Shown one piece after another: positions 40,018-49,514 of a stretch of DNA of 64,000 nucleotides. The notes below the pieces were generated by a model, which saw nothing but the letters and a program-made list of their open reading frames with translations, made no database searches and was not told the DNA's origin. This stretch comes from Dryocola clanedunensis subsp. sulfonylureivorans. GTDB lineage: Bacteria; Pseudomonadota; Gammaproteobacteria; Enterobacterales; Enterobacteriaceae. The DNA lies in NCBI RefSeq assembly GCF_016756775.1, contig NZ_JAERMU010000014.1, positions 58,842 to 122,841 of the forward strand, given 5' to 3'. A program made the position numbers and the translations under genes. Position 1 is the first letter of the stretch. Each line of letters opens with the position of its first letter.

Positions 40018-41024
40018 TGAAATGGTATCCCTGGCTGCGCGGGCCGTTTGAGCAGATCCTCAGCCAGTATCAGTCGGGCCGTGGGCATCATGCGTTATTG
40101 CTGCATGCCCTGCCGGGGATGGGTGATGACGCGCTGATTTATGCCCTCAGCCGCTGGCTGATGTGCCAGCAGCCGCAGGGCAACAAAAGCTGCGGCCAGT
40201 GCCGCAGCTGCCAGCTAATGCAGGCAGGTACCCATCCTGACAGCTATGTTATCGAGCCGGAAAAAGGGAAAAGTAGCCTGGGTATCGACAGCATCCGTGA
40301 GATTACCGAAAAGCTATACGGCCATGCGCAGCAGGGCGGGGCAAAAGTGGTCTGGCTAACGGATGCGGGGCAGCTGACGGAAGCCGCAGCTAATGCCCTG
40401 CTCAAAACGCTCGAAGAGCCGCCGGCGAATACCTGGTTTTTCCTCGGCAGCCGTGAACCGGAGCGCTTACCCGCCACTCTGCGCAGCCGCTGTCTTTACT
40501 GGTATCTCTCGCCACCGCAAGAAGCCTTCTCCCTTGCCTGGCTTGCCCGAGAAATCTCGCTGGACAATACCCAACTCCGCGCCGCGCTGCGCCTTAGCGC
40601 AGGTGCCCCGGCCGCGGCTCTTGACCTGCTGCAACCGGAGCACTGGAAACATCGTCAGGCACTCTGTGAAAAACTGGCGCAGGCATGTTCAACTAAAGAC
40701 ATGCTTGCCATGTTGCCGGTGCTCAACCATGAAGAGGCGACGCGCCGCATTCAGTGGCTTAGCTCGCTACTGCTGGACGCCCTTAAATGGCAGCAGGGAG
40801 CAGGGGAGTGGCTGGCCAATGCAGATATGCAGCCGCTGGTGGCAAACCTTGCTAACAGCGCAAAGCCCGCCGTACTACAGGCTATTTTACAAGGCTGGTT
40901 CACCTGCCGCGAATCGCTGCTGACGGTGGTGGGCGTTAACCGTGAATTACTGATTACCGAACAACTGCTGACCTGGGAGCAACTCATGCGCCCGGGTGCT
41001 ATCCTTCCTTCTCCACATCTTTAA
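40017..41024 (+). CDS. holB: DNA polymerase III delta-prime subunit
   Basis: 335 residues (E. coli 334). Component of the clamp loader. The zinc module Cys50, Cys59, Cys62, Cys65 (KSCGQCRSC) is complete. Like E. coli delta-prime it lacks a functional Walker A (LPGMGDDAL replaces GxxGxGKT). The AAA+ SRC-type sensor appears as LRSRCLYW. Confidence 0.96.
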   Translation: MKWYPWLRGPFEQILSQYQSGRGHHALLLHALPGMGDDALIYALSRWLMCQQPQGNKSCGQCRSCQLMQAGTHPDSYVIEPEKGKSSLGIDSIREITEKLYGHAQQGGAKVVWLTDAGQLTEAAANALLKTLEEPPANTWFFLGSREPERLPATLRSRCLYWYLSPPQEAFSLAWLAREISLDNTQLRAALRLSAGAPAAALDLLQPEHWKHRQALCEKLAQACSTKDMLAMLPVLNHEEATRRIQWLSSLLLDALKWQQGAGEWLANADMQPLVANLANSAKPAVLQAILQGWFTCRESLLTVVGVNRELLITEQLLTWEQLMRPGAILPSPHL

Positions 41025-41034
41025 GAGTACCCGT

Positions 41035-41829
41035 ATGTTTCTTGTCGACTCACACTGCCATCTCGATGGTCTGGATTATGAAGCCCTGCACAAAAACGTT
41101 GATGACGTGCTGGAAAAAGCCGCTGCGCGGGATGTGAAATTCTTCCTGGCCGTGGCGACCACGCTTGAGGGCTACCGTGGAATGCGCGAACTGGTCGGTG
41201 AGCGTGAGAACGTTGCCTACTCCTGCGGCGTCCATCCGTTAAATCAGGACAAAGAGTACGACGTTGAAGAACTTCGCCGTCTCGCCGCCGAGCCTGGCGT
41301 GGTGGCTATGGGGGAAACAGGCCTCGATTATTTTTACACGCCGGAAACCAAGCCGCGCCAGCAGGAGTCGTTCCGCAACCACATCCGCATTGGTCGCGAG
41401 CTCAACAAGCCCGTCATCGTGCACACCCGTGATGCCCGCGCCGACACCCTGACCATTCTGCAGGAAGAGAAAGTGACAGACTGCGGCGGGGTACTACACT
41501 GTTTCACAGAAGATCGTGAAACTGCGGGGAAGCTGCTGGATATGGGGTTCTACATCTCGTTCTCCGGGATTTTGACCTTCCGTAACGCCGATCAGCTGCG
41601 TGATGCCGCTCGCTTCGTGCCGCTGGACCGTATTCTGGTGGAAACGGACTCCCCATACCTGGCTCCTGTTCCCCATCGTGGCAAGGAGAATCAGCCGGCA
41701 ATGACGCGTGATGTAGCAGAATACATGGCAGTGCTGAAGGGCGTGTCACTGGAGGAGCTGGCGGAGACGACCACAAAAAACTTTGCCGACCTCTTCCACA
41801 TCCCGCACTCCCGCCTGCAATCTGCCTGA
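41035..41829 (+). CDS. ycfH: TatD-family metal-dependent hydrolase YcfH
   Basis: 264 residues (E. coli 265). TIM-barrel metallohydrolase, related to the TatD DNase. Metal-binding HxH motif in DSHCHLDG (residues 5-12), GETGLDYFYTPETK, VIVHTRDA, LHCFTE and ETDSPYLAPVPHRGKEN are all present. The precise substrate is not settled. Last gene of the pabC-mltG-tmk-holB-ycfH run. Confidence 0.95.
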   Translation: MFLVDSHCHLDGLDYEALHKNVDDVLEKAAARDVKFFLAVATTLEGYRGMRELVGERENVAYSCGVHPLNQDKEYDVEELRRLAAEPGVVAMGETGLDYFYTPETKPRQQESFRNHIRIGRELNKPVIVHTRDARADTLTILQEEKVTDCGGVLHCFTEDRETAGKLLDMGFYISFSGILTFRNADQLRDAARFVPLDRILVETDSPYLAPVPHRGKENQPAMTRDVAEYMAVLKGVSLEELAETTTKNFADLFHIPHSRLQSA

Positions 41830-41876
41830 AAAACGACTTATTTTTTAGCTCGTAATTAATCAGTGAAGCGAGTAAA

Positions 41877-41913
41877 GTTCTCCGCCACAAAAAGGGTGGA
41901 GAACACCGTTTTT
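41877..41913 (+). terminator. Terminator after ycfH
   Basis: Inverted repeat GTTCTCC..CAC / GTGGAGAAC (small bulge) followed by ACACCGTTTTT. Confidence 0.55.
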
Positions 41914-41971
41914 GAAATATTCAGACATGAGTACTGTAAATTCATGAAATTTTTCATACTGGCTGACCAAG

Positions 41972-41993
41972 AAACGTGATAGCCGTCAAACAA
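41972..41993 (+). promoter_or_regulatory. CRP site of ptsG
   Basis: AACGTGATAGCCGTCAAACA: CGTGA, 6 bp, TCAAA, near the CRP consensus TGTGA-N6-TCACA. It is in the same position relative to the Mlc site as in the E. coli ptsG promoter. Confidence 0.7.
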
Positions 41994-42003
41994 AAATTTC
42001 GTG

Positions 42004-42034
42004 ATTTATTTTACTCTGCGTAATAAATAAAGGG
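42004..42034 (+). promoter_or_regulatory. Mlc operator at the ptsG promoter
   Basis: ATTTTACTCTGCGTAATAAA (part) matches the E. coli ptsG Mlc site except for one base in the centre. Mlc represses ptsG until glucose transport sequesters it at the membrane. Confidence 0.7.
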
Positions 42035-42100
42035 CACTTAGATGCCCTGATTATGGCCCGGTTCTCCCCCCGGTCCGATGCGCATAATGCGTAAAAAAAA

Positions 42101-42126
42101 GCACAAATACTCAGGAGCACTCTCAA
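42101..42126 (+). promoter_or_regulatory. SgrS pairing region and ribosome binding site of ptsG
   Basis: ACAAATACTCAGGAGCACTC before the ptsG ATG is practically the E. coli SgrS target. SgrS with Hfq pairs here during glucose-phosphate stress and blocks translation. The SgrS gene is not in this window. Confidence 0.7.
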
Positions 42127-42128
42127 TT

Positions 42129-43562
42129 ATGTTTAAGAATGCATTTGCTAACCTGCAAAAGGTGGGTAAATCGCTGATGTTGCCAGTATCCGTACTGCCT
42201 ATCGCAGGTATCCTGCTGGGCGTCGGTTCTGCAAACTTCAGCTGGCTGCCAGCCGTGGTTTCTCACGTGATGGCGGAAGCGGGCGGTTCAGTTTTCGCCA
42301 ACATGCCGCTTATCTTCGCCATCGGTGTGGCTCTCGGCTTCACCAACAACGACGGCGTCTCTGCGCTGGCATCCGTAGTAGCCTACGGCATCATGGTGAA
42401 AACCATGGCCGTTGTCGCACCGCTGGTGCTGCATATGCCTGCGGAAGAAATTAACGCCAAGCACCTCGCCGATACCGGCGTGCTGGGCGGGATCATCGCT
42501 GGTGCGATTGCCGCATACATGTTCAACCGCTTCTACCGCATCAAGCTGCCTGAGTATCTGGGCTTCTTCGCCGGGAAACGTTTTGTGCCGATCATCTCTG
42601 GTCTGGCGGCGATCGTACTGGGCGTTGTGCTGTCCTTCATCTGGCCACCTATCGGTAACGCGATCCAGGACTTCTCACAGTGGGCTGCATATCAGAACCC
42701 GGTAGTGGCGTTCGGTATCTACGGCTTCATCGAGCGCTGCCTGGTACCGTTCGGCCTGCACCATATCTGGAACGTTCCATTCCAGATGCAGATTGGTGAA
42801 TACACCAACGCAGCAGGTCAGGTCTTCCACGGCGATATCCCTCGCTATATGGCGGGTGACCCAACTGCGGGCAAACTGTCCGGTGGCTTCCTGTTCAAAA
42901 TGTACGGCCTGCCGGCTGCGGCTATCGCAATCTGGCACTCAGCGAAACCTGAGAACCGTGCAAAAGTTGGCGGCATCATGATCTCCGCTGCGCTGACGGC
43001 GTTCCTGACGGGTATCACCGAACCAATCGAATTCTCCTTCATGTTCGTGGCACCAATCCTGTACATCATCCACGCGGTGCTGGCAGGCCTGGCATTCCCG
43101 ATCTGTATCCTGCTGGGTATGCGTGACGGGACTTCCTTCTCACACGGTCTGATTGACTTCATCGTGCTGAGCGGTAACAGCAGCAAGCTGTGGCTGTTCC
43201 CAATCGTTGGTCTGTGCTACGCGGCTGTGTACTACACCATCTTCCGCGTGCTGATCAAAGCGCTGGACCTGAAAACCCCAGGTCGTGAAGACACTACCGC
43301 TGAGACGTCCACCACTTCTACAAGTGAAATGGCTCCGGCTCTGGTTAGTGCTTTCGGCGGGAAAGAAAATATCACTAACCTTGATGCCTGTATTACCCGT
43401 CTGCGCGTGAGCGTGGCTGACGTCTCTAAAGTTGATCAGGCTGGCCTGAAGAAACTGGGTGCGGCAGGTGTGGTAGTTGCTGGTTCAGGCGTTCAGGCTA
43501 TCTTCGGGACGAAGTCCGATAACCTGAAAACTGAAATGGATGAGTGGATCCGTAACAGCTAA
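42129..43562 (+). CDS. ptsG: PTS glucose transporter subunit IIBC
   Basis: 477 residues, E. coli length. The EIIC glucose channel (about 1-385) with its membrane segments is joined by a linker ([12 protein letters not shown]) to EIIB. The phosphorylated Cys421 is in [12 protein letters not shown]. Imports and phosphorylates glucose using phospho-EIIA(Glc). The start [16 protein letters not shown] is preceded by SD AGGAG. Open sequence upstream reaches into the leader but is not translated in homologues. Confidence 0.98.
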   Translation: MFKNAFANLQKVGKSLMLPVSVLPIAGILLGVGSANFSWLPAVVSHVMAEAGGSVFANMPLIFAIGVALGFTNNDGVSALASVVAYGIMVKTMAVVAPLVLHMPAEEINAKHLADTGVLGGIIAGAIAAYMFNRFYRIKLPEYLGFFAGKRFVPIISGLAAIVLGVVLSFIWPPIGNAIQDFSQWAAYQNPVVAFGIYGFIERCLVPFGLHHIWNVPFQMQIGEYTNAAGQVFHGDIPRYMAGDPTAGKLSGGFLFKMYGLPAAAIAIWHSAKPENRAKVGGIMISAALTAFLTGITEPIEFSFMFVAPILYIIHAVLAGLAFPICILLGMRDGTSFSHGLIDFIVLSGNSSKLWLFPIVGLCYAAVYYTIFRVLIKALDLKTPGREDTTAETSTTSTSEMAPALVSAFGGKENITNLDACITRLRVSVADVSKVDQAGLKKLGAAGVVVAGSGVQAIFGTKSDNLKTEMDEWIRNS

Positions 43563-43581
43563 GCAGTGATTTGGGGAGACT

Positions 43582-43608
43582 AAGGGAGGCCAATGGCCTC
43601 CCTTTTTT
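43582..43608 (+). terminator. Rho-independent terminator of ptsG
   Basis: Stem AAGGGAGGCC / GGCCTCCCTT, loop AAT, then TTTT. About 20 bp after the ptsG stop. Confidence 0.9.
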
Positions 43609-43622
43609 ATAGCTGTCATCAC

Positions 43623-43736
43623 GTAGGTAGGATAAGCGAAGCGCCATCCGACATATATCGGTGGATGACGCTGGCGCTTATCCACCCTACAACAGATGCC
43701 GATCGCGTAGGCCGGATAAGCGAAGCGTCATCCGGC
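43623..43736. repeat. REP/BIME element, locus 5 (three palindromes)
   Basis: GTAGGTAGGATAAGCGAAGC (start of 43623-43652), GGTGGATGACGC..CTTATCCACCCTAC (43660-43690) and GTAGGCCGGATAAGCG..GTCATCCGGC (43707-43736). They alternate in orientation, as in a BIME, between convergent ptsG and fhuE. Confidence 0.85.
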
Positions 43737-43746
43737 ATTATCTCAT

Positions 43747-45936
43747 TCAGAAAGCGTAATTAGCGGTAACAGAGAAATTACGAGGCGCACCGTAAACCAG
43801 GCCACGGCTGTCTACGTTGGTGTCGTACTCTTTGTCGAAGAGGTTATCTACGTTAGCCTGTACGGAGAATGCCTGGGTAACCTGATAGCGGGCGAACAGG
43901 TCAACCAGCGCAAAGCTGCCCTGTTCTGAACGGTAGGTGCCACCCGGCACGGCTACGTCAGCCCAGACGTGGTTTTGCCAGTTAACACCGCCGCCCATGG
44001 TCAGCTCGCGCAGCATTGGCAGGGTATAGCTGGTGAACAATTTCACCGTCGTGCGCGGCAGGTTTGGGTTTACCGCGTCGCCATCGCTGTCTTCAGCAAT
44101 ATAACGGGTTGCGCCCAGCGTCATCTGCCACTCGTCGGTCAGCGCGCCATTCACCTCAAACTCCACGCCGCGGCTCACCGTACCATCCGCCTCACGATAG
44201 GCCGTTTCGCCATTACTGCCGGGAATGAGATTGCCGGTACTCTGCGCCAGGTGATCCTGCTCGATGCGGAAGACCGCAAGCGAGGTGGTGAACCGGCCGT
44301 TCATCCAGTCACTTTTCAGGCCCGCTTCGTAGTTGTTACCGGTGATAGGGGAGAGATATTTACCCTGGATATCGCGTTGCGTTTGTGGATTGAAAATGGA
44401 GGTGTAGCTGGCGTAGGTTGACCAGTTTTCGTCGATATCATAGATGATGCCCGCGTACGGAGAGGTATTATTCTTCTCCATGTGCTGATTCAGCGTATCA
44501 AGATTGTATTTGGTATACCGGGCGCCAACAATCAGGTGCAGCGGGTCCGCCAGAGTGATGCGGGTCGCGATATACGCAGATTTTTGATGGACGGTATCTT
44601 CCTGCGCGAGGCTCAGTGGGTTCCAGTTTGTCTCCGGGAAGTTGGCATCGTAATCATAGTAGCTACCGATCTGATCGGCGCTCACATTTTCCCAGGAGCT
44701 GTAGTAGGTATTTTTCTGTTTGGTATAGCTGGTGCCAATCATCAGCTCGTGCTGCTGGCCGAACAGCTCGTAGGAACCGTTGGCGAAGGTATCCAGCGCA
44801 TCGACCTTACGTTTGCCGGTGTTATAACCCGTGCCGCCGACGTAGGGATAAGAAGGACCGTAAGGGCTGACCATCATGCCGCTGTTCTTATCCACCAGGC
44901 CGTCGAGGTACATCTGTTTGCTCTCGAGCGTCATTTCGGTGTGCGTGCCGTTAACGGTGAGCTGCCAGTCGTTGCCCAGCTTTTGCTTTAGCGTCATGAA
45001 GGTGCGCTTCTGCTCTTTGTCGTTATACGACCAGTCCGGCGCGGTGCTATAGCTGCGGTCAGGATTGGTTTTGCTGCCGTCGGTGTACCAGCGCGGGATG
45101 CCTCCCCAGGTAGGGCTGTTAACATTGGTTTGCTGATAGTCATAGCCGACGGAGAAGCTGGTGGCTTCGGTCAAATCGGCATCCAGCACGCCATAAAAGA
45201 ATTTTTTCTGCTGATTGTAGCGGTCGAGCCAGCTGTCGTTGTCCTGATAGCCCGCCACCATGCGGCCACGAATATTACCGCTGTCGGTCAGCGGGGTGGA
45301 CAGATCGGCCACGTAGCGCTGCTTGTTCCAGCTGCCGTACTCCGCGGAGACGTTGGTCTGAAATTCACGGCTGTCGGCATGCTTACGCACCATGTTAATG
45401 GCGGCTGATGGGTTACCGGAACCGGTCGTCAGCCCGTTAGCACCGCGAACCACTTCAATACGCTCAAATAAAGCCGTATCGGTCAATGCATCACCCAGGT
45501 TCCAGCGTGATTCGAACAGGGTCGGGATGCCGTCAACCATATAGTTGTCGATGAGGAAGCCGCGGGAGTAATAGGTGCTGCGGTCGGAGTCCGCAACGCT
45601 CTCGGAAATACCGGTGGTATTTTTTAGCACGTCCCCCACGGTCTCCAGCTTCTGATCCTTCATCCGCTGTTCGCTGATGATACTGACCGACTGCGGTATA
45701 TCGCGGGGCACCAGCAGCATCTTCGTTCCGCTGGTGGTAGTTTTGACGCTGTAATCATGATCTTCTGCCTCAGCGGTATCAGCCGCCGAGCTTTCTACAA
45801 TCATGGTCTCTTCTGCTTTTTTTTCAGCGGCGTTAGCGGCAGAAGAGAGTAGAGCGAAGGCAATGCAAGATGCCAGCATGGAAAGCGCGCAGGCAGGTAA
45901 ACGTTGCCGATCCCTGGACTGAATGGTGAAAGACAT
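43747..45936 (-). CDS. fhuE: TonB-dependent receptor FhuE (coprogen/rhodotorulate)
   Basis: 729 residues, the E. coli FhuE length. The signal peptide ends near SSAANA|AEKK. The TonB box region is ETMIVESSA. Plug domain: PRDIPQSVSIISEQRMKDQKLETVGDVLKNTTGIS and IEVVRGANGLTTGSGNPSAAINMVRK. A 22-strand barrel follows, ending with the canonical C-terminal Phe (SVTANYAF). Imports ferric coprogen, ferrioxamine B and rhodotorulic acid across the outer membrane. It has the usual E. coli position between ptsG and hinT. Confidence 0.94.
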   Translation of the reverse strand: MSFTIQSRDRQRLPACALSMLASCIAFALLSSAANAAEKKAEETMIVESSAADTAEAEDHDYSVKTTTSGTKMLLVPRDIPQSVSIISEQRMKDQKLETVGDVLKNTTGISESVADSDRSTYYSRGFLIDNYMVDGIPTLFESRWNLGDALTDTALFERIEVVRGANGLTTGSGNPSAAINMVRKHADSREFQTNVSAEYGSWNKQRYVADLSTPLTDSGNIRGRMVAGYQDNDSWLDRYNQQKKFFYGVLDADLTEATSFSVGYDYQQTNVNSPTWGGIPRWYTDGSKTNPDRSYSTAPDWSYNDKEQKRTFMTLKQKLGNDWQLTVNGTHTEMTLESKQMYLDGLVDKNSGMMVSPYGPSYPYVGGTGYNTGKRKVDALDTFANGSYELFGQQHELMIGTSYTKQKNTYYSSWENVSADQIGSYYDYDANFPETNWNPLSLAQEDTVHQKSAYIATRITLADPLHLIVGARYTKYNLDTLNQHMEKNNTSPYAGIIYDIDENWSTYASYTSIFNPQTQRDIQGKYLSPITGNNYEAGLKSDWMNGRFTTSLAVFRIEQDHLAQSTGNLIPGSNGETAYREADGTVSRGVEFEVNGALTDEWQMTLGATRYIAEDSDGDAVNPNLPRTTVKLFTSYTLPMLRELTMGGGVNWQNHVWADVAVPGGTYRSEQGSFALVDLFARYQVTQAFSVQANVDNLFDKEYDTNVDSRGLVYGAPRNFSVTANYAF

Positions 45937-46004
45937 CTTAAACCCTTAATCGAGTGTTGGAAGTTGTGCCTTGCTGACAAAGGTGTCCGCCAGTAAGTGC
46001 GCAT

Positions 46005-46023
46005 GAAAATGCAAATGAGAAAT
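46005..46023 (-). promoter_or_regulatory. Weak candidate Fur box upstream of fhuE
   Basis: GAAAATGCAAATGAGAAAT matches 11 of 19 positions of the Fur consensus GATAATGATAATCATTATC. It lies about 70-90 bp upstream of fhuE, where iron control is expected. Confidence 0.3.
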
Positions 46024-46166
46024 ATACGCATTCATATCAATGGTGTAAATATATGTTACATCGGCGGATGAAATCTCGTTTTGATTGCCCGCCAGGGGAG
46101 AACAGCAGGCTGGGTTATTGATGAAGCCAAAGGGTGCGGTTTAGGTAAAGAAATCACCGCTTAAGG

Positions 46167-46199
46167 TTGAAAGAGTACGACTAAGTCGCTCATACTCTT
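46167..46199 (+). promoter_or_regulatory. hinT promoter with embedded palindrome
   Basis: -35 TTGAAA (46167-46172) and a weak -10 TCATAC/CATACT (46190-46196). The spacer is an interrupted palindrome: AAGAGTA-CGACT-A-AGTCG-CTCA-TACTCTT (46171-46199). It could be an operator or the base of a leader hairpin. Confidence 0.4.
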
Positions 46200-46236
46200 A
46201 CGCTATGCCAACAACAAATGTATAAAGGTATGCGTC

Positions 46237-46593
46237 ATGGCCGAAGAAACAATTTTTAGTAAAATTATTCGTCGCGAAATTCCGGCAGACATCGTTTATC
46301 AGGACGATCTGGTGACCGCTTTTCGTGATATTTCCCCTCAGGCTCCTACACACATCCTCATCATTCCCAACGTACTGATCCCCACGGTAAACCATGTCAC
46401 TGCCGAACATGAACTGGCGTTAGGCCGCATGATGACGGTTTCTGCGAAGATCGCCGAGCAGGAAGGCATTGCCGAAGATGGCTACCGCCTGATCGTGAAC
46501 TGCAACCGCCACGGTGGTCAGGAGGTTTATCACATTCATATGCACCTGCTTGGTGGCCGCGCCCTGGGGCCGATGCTTACCCACAAGGGATAA
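46237..46593 (+). CDS. hinT: HIT-family purine nucleoside phosphoramidase HinT
   Basis: 118 residues (E. coli 119). Hydrolyses adenosine 5'-phosphoramidates and aminoacyl-AMP adducts. The HIT motif HIHMHLL lies at 99-105, with His101 the catalytic nucleophile. Starts [24 protein letters not shown]. First gene of the hinT-ycfL-lpoB-thiK-nagZ-ycfP run; ycfL starts 4 nt after its stop. Confidence 0.97.
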   Translation: MAEETIFSKIIRREIPADIVYQDDLVTAFRDISPQAPTHILIIPNVLIPTVNHVTAEHELALGRMMTVSAKIAEQEGIAEDGYRLIVNCNRHGGQEVYHIHMHLLGGRALGPMLTHKG

Positions 46594-46597
46594 CCTG

Positions 46598-46972
46598 ATG
46601 AAGCGGAATACGCTCTTATTACTGCTTGCGACTATGCTGATGGCTGGATGCAGCTCTAAACCTGCCATCCCGGTGAGCGACCAGCAGACGCTGGTGATGG
46701 AATCCGCCGTGCTGGCGGCAGGGATCAGTGCTGAAAAACCAGATATTTCCTCCCTGGAAGGTGCCACTGTCTCCCGATCCGAGCTGTATAATGAGCGCTC
46801 TGTGCCAGTCGTCGTTAACTACCGTTTCTACTGGTACGACGCTAAAGGGCTGGAGGTCCATCCGCTCGAACAAACACGCTCAATCACAATACCGGCGCAT
46901 GCTTCCGTCACGGTGTTGTCAACGGCCAGTTATCCAGACGCGCGTAAAGTGCGTCTTTATCTCTCTTTATAA
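46598..46972 (+). CDS. ycfL: YcfL lipoprotein (DUF1425)
   Basis: 124 residues. The lipobox LMAGC (Cys18) directs lipidation. The next residue is Ser, so outer-membrane sorting is expected. The domain with VPVVVNYRFYWYDAKGLEVHP is typical of DUF1425, an Ig-like fold of unknown function. It precedes lpoB as in E. coli. The start MKRNTLLLLLATML follows closely after hinT. Confidence 0.94.
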   Translation: MKRNTLLLLLATMLMAGCSSKPAIPVSDQQTLVMESAVLAAGISAEKPDISSLEGATVSRSELYNERSVPVVVNYRFYWYDAKGLEVHPLEQTRSITIPAHASVTVLSTASYPDARKVRLYLSL

Positions 46973-46982
46973 GGGGTGAATT

Positions 46983-47627
46983 TTGATCAAGGGAATCCAT
47001 CGATACCTGGTAGTGGTCGCCGCGGCGATGATACTGTCTGGTTGTATTAAAGGCGGCGGTGAACAGCCTGCCCCTGTGGAGGAAGTTAAACCAGGCACGA
47101 GCCAGCCCGTACAGCCCGAGCCAACTGTCCCGACAGTGCCAACCGTACCGGAACAGCCAGGCCCTATTACACAGCCTGAGCCTACCATCCCAGCCAGGCC
47201 AAAAGTCCGTACCTATGACTGGGGCAGTGCCATGCAACCTATGGTCGGCAAAATGCTGCAGGCCGATGGCGTAACGGCAGGGGGTGTGCTGCTGGTTGAT
47301 TCGGTTAATAACCGGACTAATGGCTCGCTGAACACCAGCCAGGCGACCGAAGCGCTGCGCGGCTCGTTGGCAAATAATGGGAAATTCACGCTGGTTTCCG
47401 ATCAGCAGCTCTCCATGGCGAAGCAGCAGCTTGGTTTGTCCCCGCACGATAGCCTGGGCTCGCGCAGCAAAGCGATTGGCATTGCGCGCAACGTCGGAGC
47501 GCAGTATGTCATCTACACCAGCGCGAGCGGTAGCGTGCAGGCGCCTACGGTGAAAATGCAGCTGATGCTGGTGCAAACGGGTGAAATCATCTGGTCAGGT
47601 AGCGGTGCCGTACAGCAAACGCAGTAA
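46983..47627 (+). CDS. lpoB: Penicillin-binding protein activator LpoB
   Basis: 214 residues. Outer-membrane lipoprotein that reaches through the peptidoglycan and stimulates PBP1b. Lipobox LSGC (Cys21), then a Pro-rich flexible linker (about 28-72, PVQPEPTVPTVPTVPEQPGP), then the globular domain with GVLLVDSVNNRTNGSLNTSQATEALRGSLANNGKFTLVS. The start is TTG (MIKGIHRYLVVVAAAM), the only start giving a complete signal peptide; SD AAGGGG. Confidence 0.94.
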   Translation: MIKGIHRYLVVVAAAMILSGCIKGGGEQPAPVEEVKPGTSQPVQPEPTVPTVPTVPEQPGPITQPEPTIPARPKVRTYDWGSAMQPMVGKMLQADGVTAGGVLLVDSVNNRTNGSLNTSQATEALRGSLANNGKFTLVSDQQLSMAKQQLGLSPHDSLGSRSKAIGIARNVGAQYVIYTSASGSVQAPTVKMQLMLVQTGEIIWSGSGAVQQTQ

Positions 47628-48438
47628 GGCCGCGCTACAGGCAGTTATCAGCAGGTCTATTCCGGCGGCTCAGGCCGCCGGATGCTTTTCTGTGCTGGAA
47701 GGCCTGAGTGGAGGAAGTCTGCATTTCATGGCCGGCGGGAAAGAGTATGTTGCCCGACAGCAGCCTTCAGCGGCAATGCCCGGCGTTTCCCTTTCCCGAC
47801 AGTATCGGGCTTTAAAGCGCATCCCGGCTGAGATTGGCCCGCGGCCAGTCTGTCTTAGTGACGGTTGGTTAATCGTCCACTGGCTCGCAGGCGAGGTAAA
47901 ATCGGATATCGGCTCGCTGCCCGTGCTTAGCACCATGCTGTATCATCTGCACGGCCAGGCCCGCTTCGGCTGGCGAATCAGTTTGTTACCGCTGCTGGAA
48001 CATTACTGGCAGCATGCAGCGCCAGGGCGACGAAGCCTGCTGTGGTTACGCTGCCTGAAACGAATGAAAAAACGCGGTGAGCCAAACCCCCTGCGCCTTG
48101 CACCGCTGCATATGGACGTCCATGCCGGTAATCTTGTGCATCAGGCTGACGGCCTCAAACTCATCGACTGGGAGTATGCAGGCGATGGCGATATCGCGCT
48201 GGAGCTTGCGGCCATAGCTACGGCAAACGGCGTCGACAGTGAAACGCTGGTTAACGCCTATGCAAAAGCGAGTCATATAGACGTGAAAACGCTGCGGCGG
48301 CAGGTTTACCGCTGGCAACCGTGGGTTATGATGCTGATGGCGTCGTGGTACGAATGCCGCTGGCAGCAAACGCAGGACAGAACATTTATAGCGCTGGCAG
48401 ACGAGGCCTGGAGCCTGCTGCGGGCGAAGAACAGATAA
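47605..48438 (+). CDS. thiK: Thiamine kinase ThiK
   Basis: 277 residues (E. coli 274). Phosphorylates salvaged thiamine to thiamine monophosphate. The kinase-fold motifs are present: HMDVHAGNLVH (catalytic loop) and LKLIDWEYAGDGDIALELAA (metal-binding Asp). The start is GTG (M)PYSKRSK, inside the end of lpoB (23-nt overlap), as in E. coli. N-terminal region diverges from E. coli, with the nucleotide loop near LEGLSGGSLHF. Confidence 0.93.
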   Translation: MPYSKRSKAALQAVISRSIPAAQAAGCFSVLEGLSGGSLHFMAGGKEYVARQQPSAAMPGVSLSRQYRALKRIPAEIGPRPVCLSDGWLIVHWLAGEVKSDIGSLPVLSTMLYHLHGQARFGWRISLLPLLEHYWQHAAPGRRSLLWLRCLKRMKKRGEPNPLRLAPLHMDVHAGNLVHQADGLKLIDWEYAGDGDIALELAAIATANGVDSETLVNAYAKASHIDVKTLRRQVYRWQPWVMMLMASWYECRWQQTQDRTFIALADEAWSLLRAKNR

Positions 48439-48450
48439 AGAGAGGTAGAT

Positions 48451-49476
48451 GTGGGCCCGGTAATGTTAGATGTGGCAGGCTTCGAGCTGGATGCCGAAGA
48501 GCGTGAGATCCTGAAACACCCGCTGGTGGGCGGCCTGATACTGTTTACCCGCAACTATCACGATCCTGAGCAGCTGCGCGAGCTGGTTCGCCAGATCCGC
48601 GCAGCATCGCGTAATCATCTCGTGGTGGCGGTGGATCAGGAAGGTGGACGCGTGCAGCGTTTCCGCGAGGGTTTCACCCGCCTGCCCGCCGCGCAATCTT
48701 TCGCCGCGCTGCATGGCCTGGAGAAGGGAGGAGAGCTGGCGCAGGACGCAGGCTGGCTGATGGCCAGCGAAATGATTGCTATGGACATTGATATCAGCTT
48801 TGCGCCGGTGCTTGATGTCGGGCATATTAGCGCGGCGATTGGTGAACGTTCTTATCACGAAGATCCCCACAAAGCGCTGGCCATGGCCACTCGTTTCATC
48901 GACGGCATGCACGCCGCGGGTATGAAAACCACCGGCAAACATTTCCCGGGGCACGGTGCCGTCACGGCAGACTCTCACAAAGAGACGCCGCATGACGATC
49001 GTGAAGAAGCGGTGATTCGTGAGCACGATATGAAAATCTTCCGCTCGCTGATTACTGAAAACAAGCTCGATGCCATCATGCCCGCCCACGTCATTTACAC
49101 CAACGTTGACCCGCGTCCGGCAAGCGGTTCGCCACACTGGTTAAAAACAGTATTACGGGGTGAGCTGGGCTTTGAAGGCGTGATTTTCTCCGACGATCTG
49201 TCGATGGAAGGCGCGGCGATTATGGGCAGCTACGCCGAGCGGGGTCAGGCTTCGCTGGATGCGGGTTGCGATATGATCCTCGTCTGCAATAATCGTAATG
49301 GCGCGGTGAGCGTGTTAGATAACCTGTCTCCGGTCAAAGCAGAGCGTGTTACAGGTTTGTACCATAAAGGTTCATTTACCCGTCAGGAGCTGATGTCATC
49401 GACGCGCTGGAAGCAGGTTAACCAGCAGCTTGAAGCGTTGCATGAGCAGTGGCAGGCCCACAAGGCGGGTCTTTAA
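48451..49476 (+). CDS. nagZ: Beta-N-acetylhexosaminidase NagZ
   Basis: 341 residues, E. coli length. Cytosolic GH3 enzyme that removes GlcNAc from recycled anhydro-muropeptides; its product induces AmpC in species that carry ampR-ampC. Catalytic Asp248 ([11 protein letters not shown]) and the acid/base pair Asp174-His176 (TADSHKETP) are present. KHFPGHGAV is the GH3 hallmark. Starts with GTG and SD AGAGG, 12 nt after thiK. Confidence 0.97.
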   Translation: MGPVMLDVAGFELDAEEREILKHPLVGGLILFTRNYHDPEQLRELVRQIRAASRNHLVVAVDQEGGRVQRFREGFTRLPAAQSFAALHGLEKGGELAQDAGWLMASEMIAMDIDISFAPVLDVGHISAAIGERSYHEDPHKALAMATRFIDGMHAAGMKTTGKHFPGHGAVTADSHKETPHDDREEAVIREHDMKIFRSLITENKLDAIMPAHVIYTNVDPRPASGSPHWLKTVLRGELGFEGVIFSDDLSMEGAAIMGSYAERGQASLDAGCDMILVCNNRNGAVSVLDNLSPVKAERVTGLYHKGSFTRQELMSSTRWKQVNQQLEALHEQWQAHKAGL

Positions 49477-49514
49477 TACCCTGGCCTGTGGCCAGATTTC
49501 GCGGTGAGGATGCA

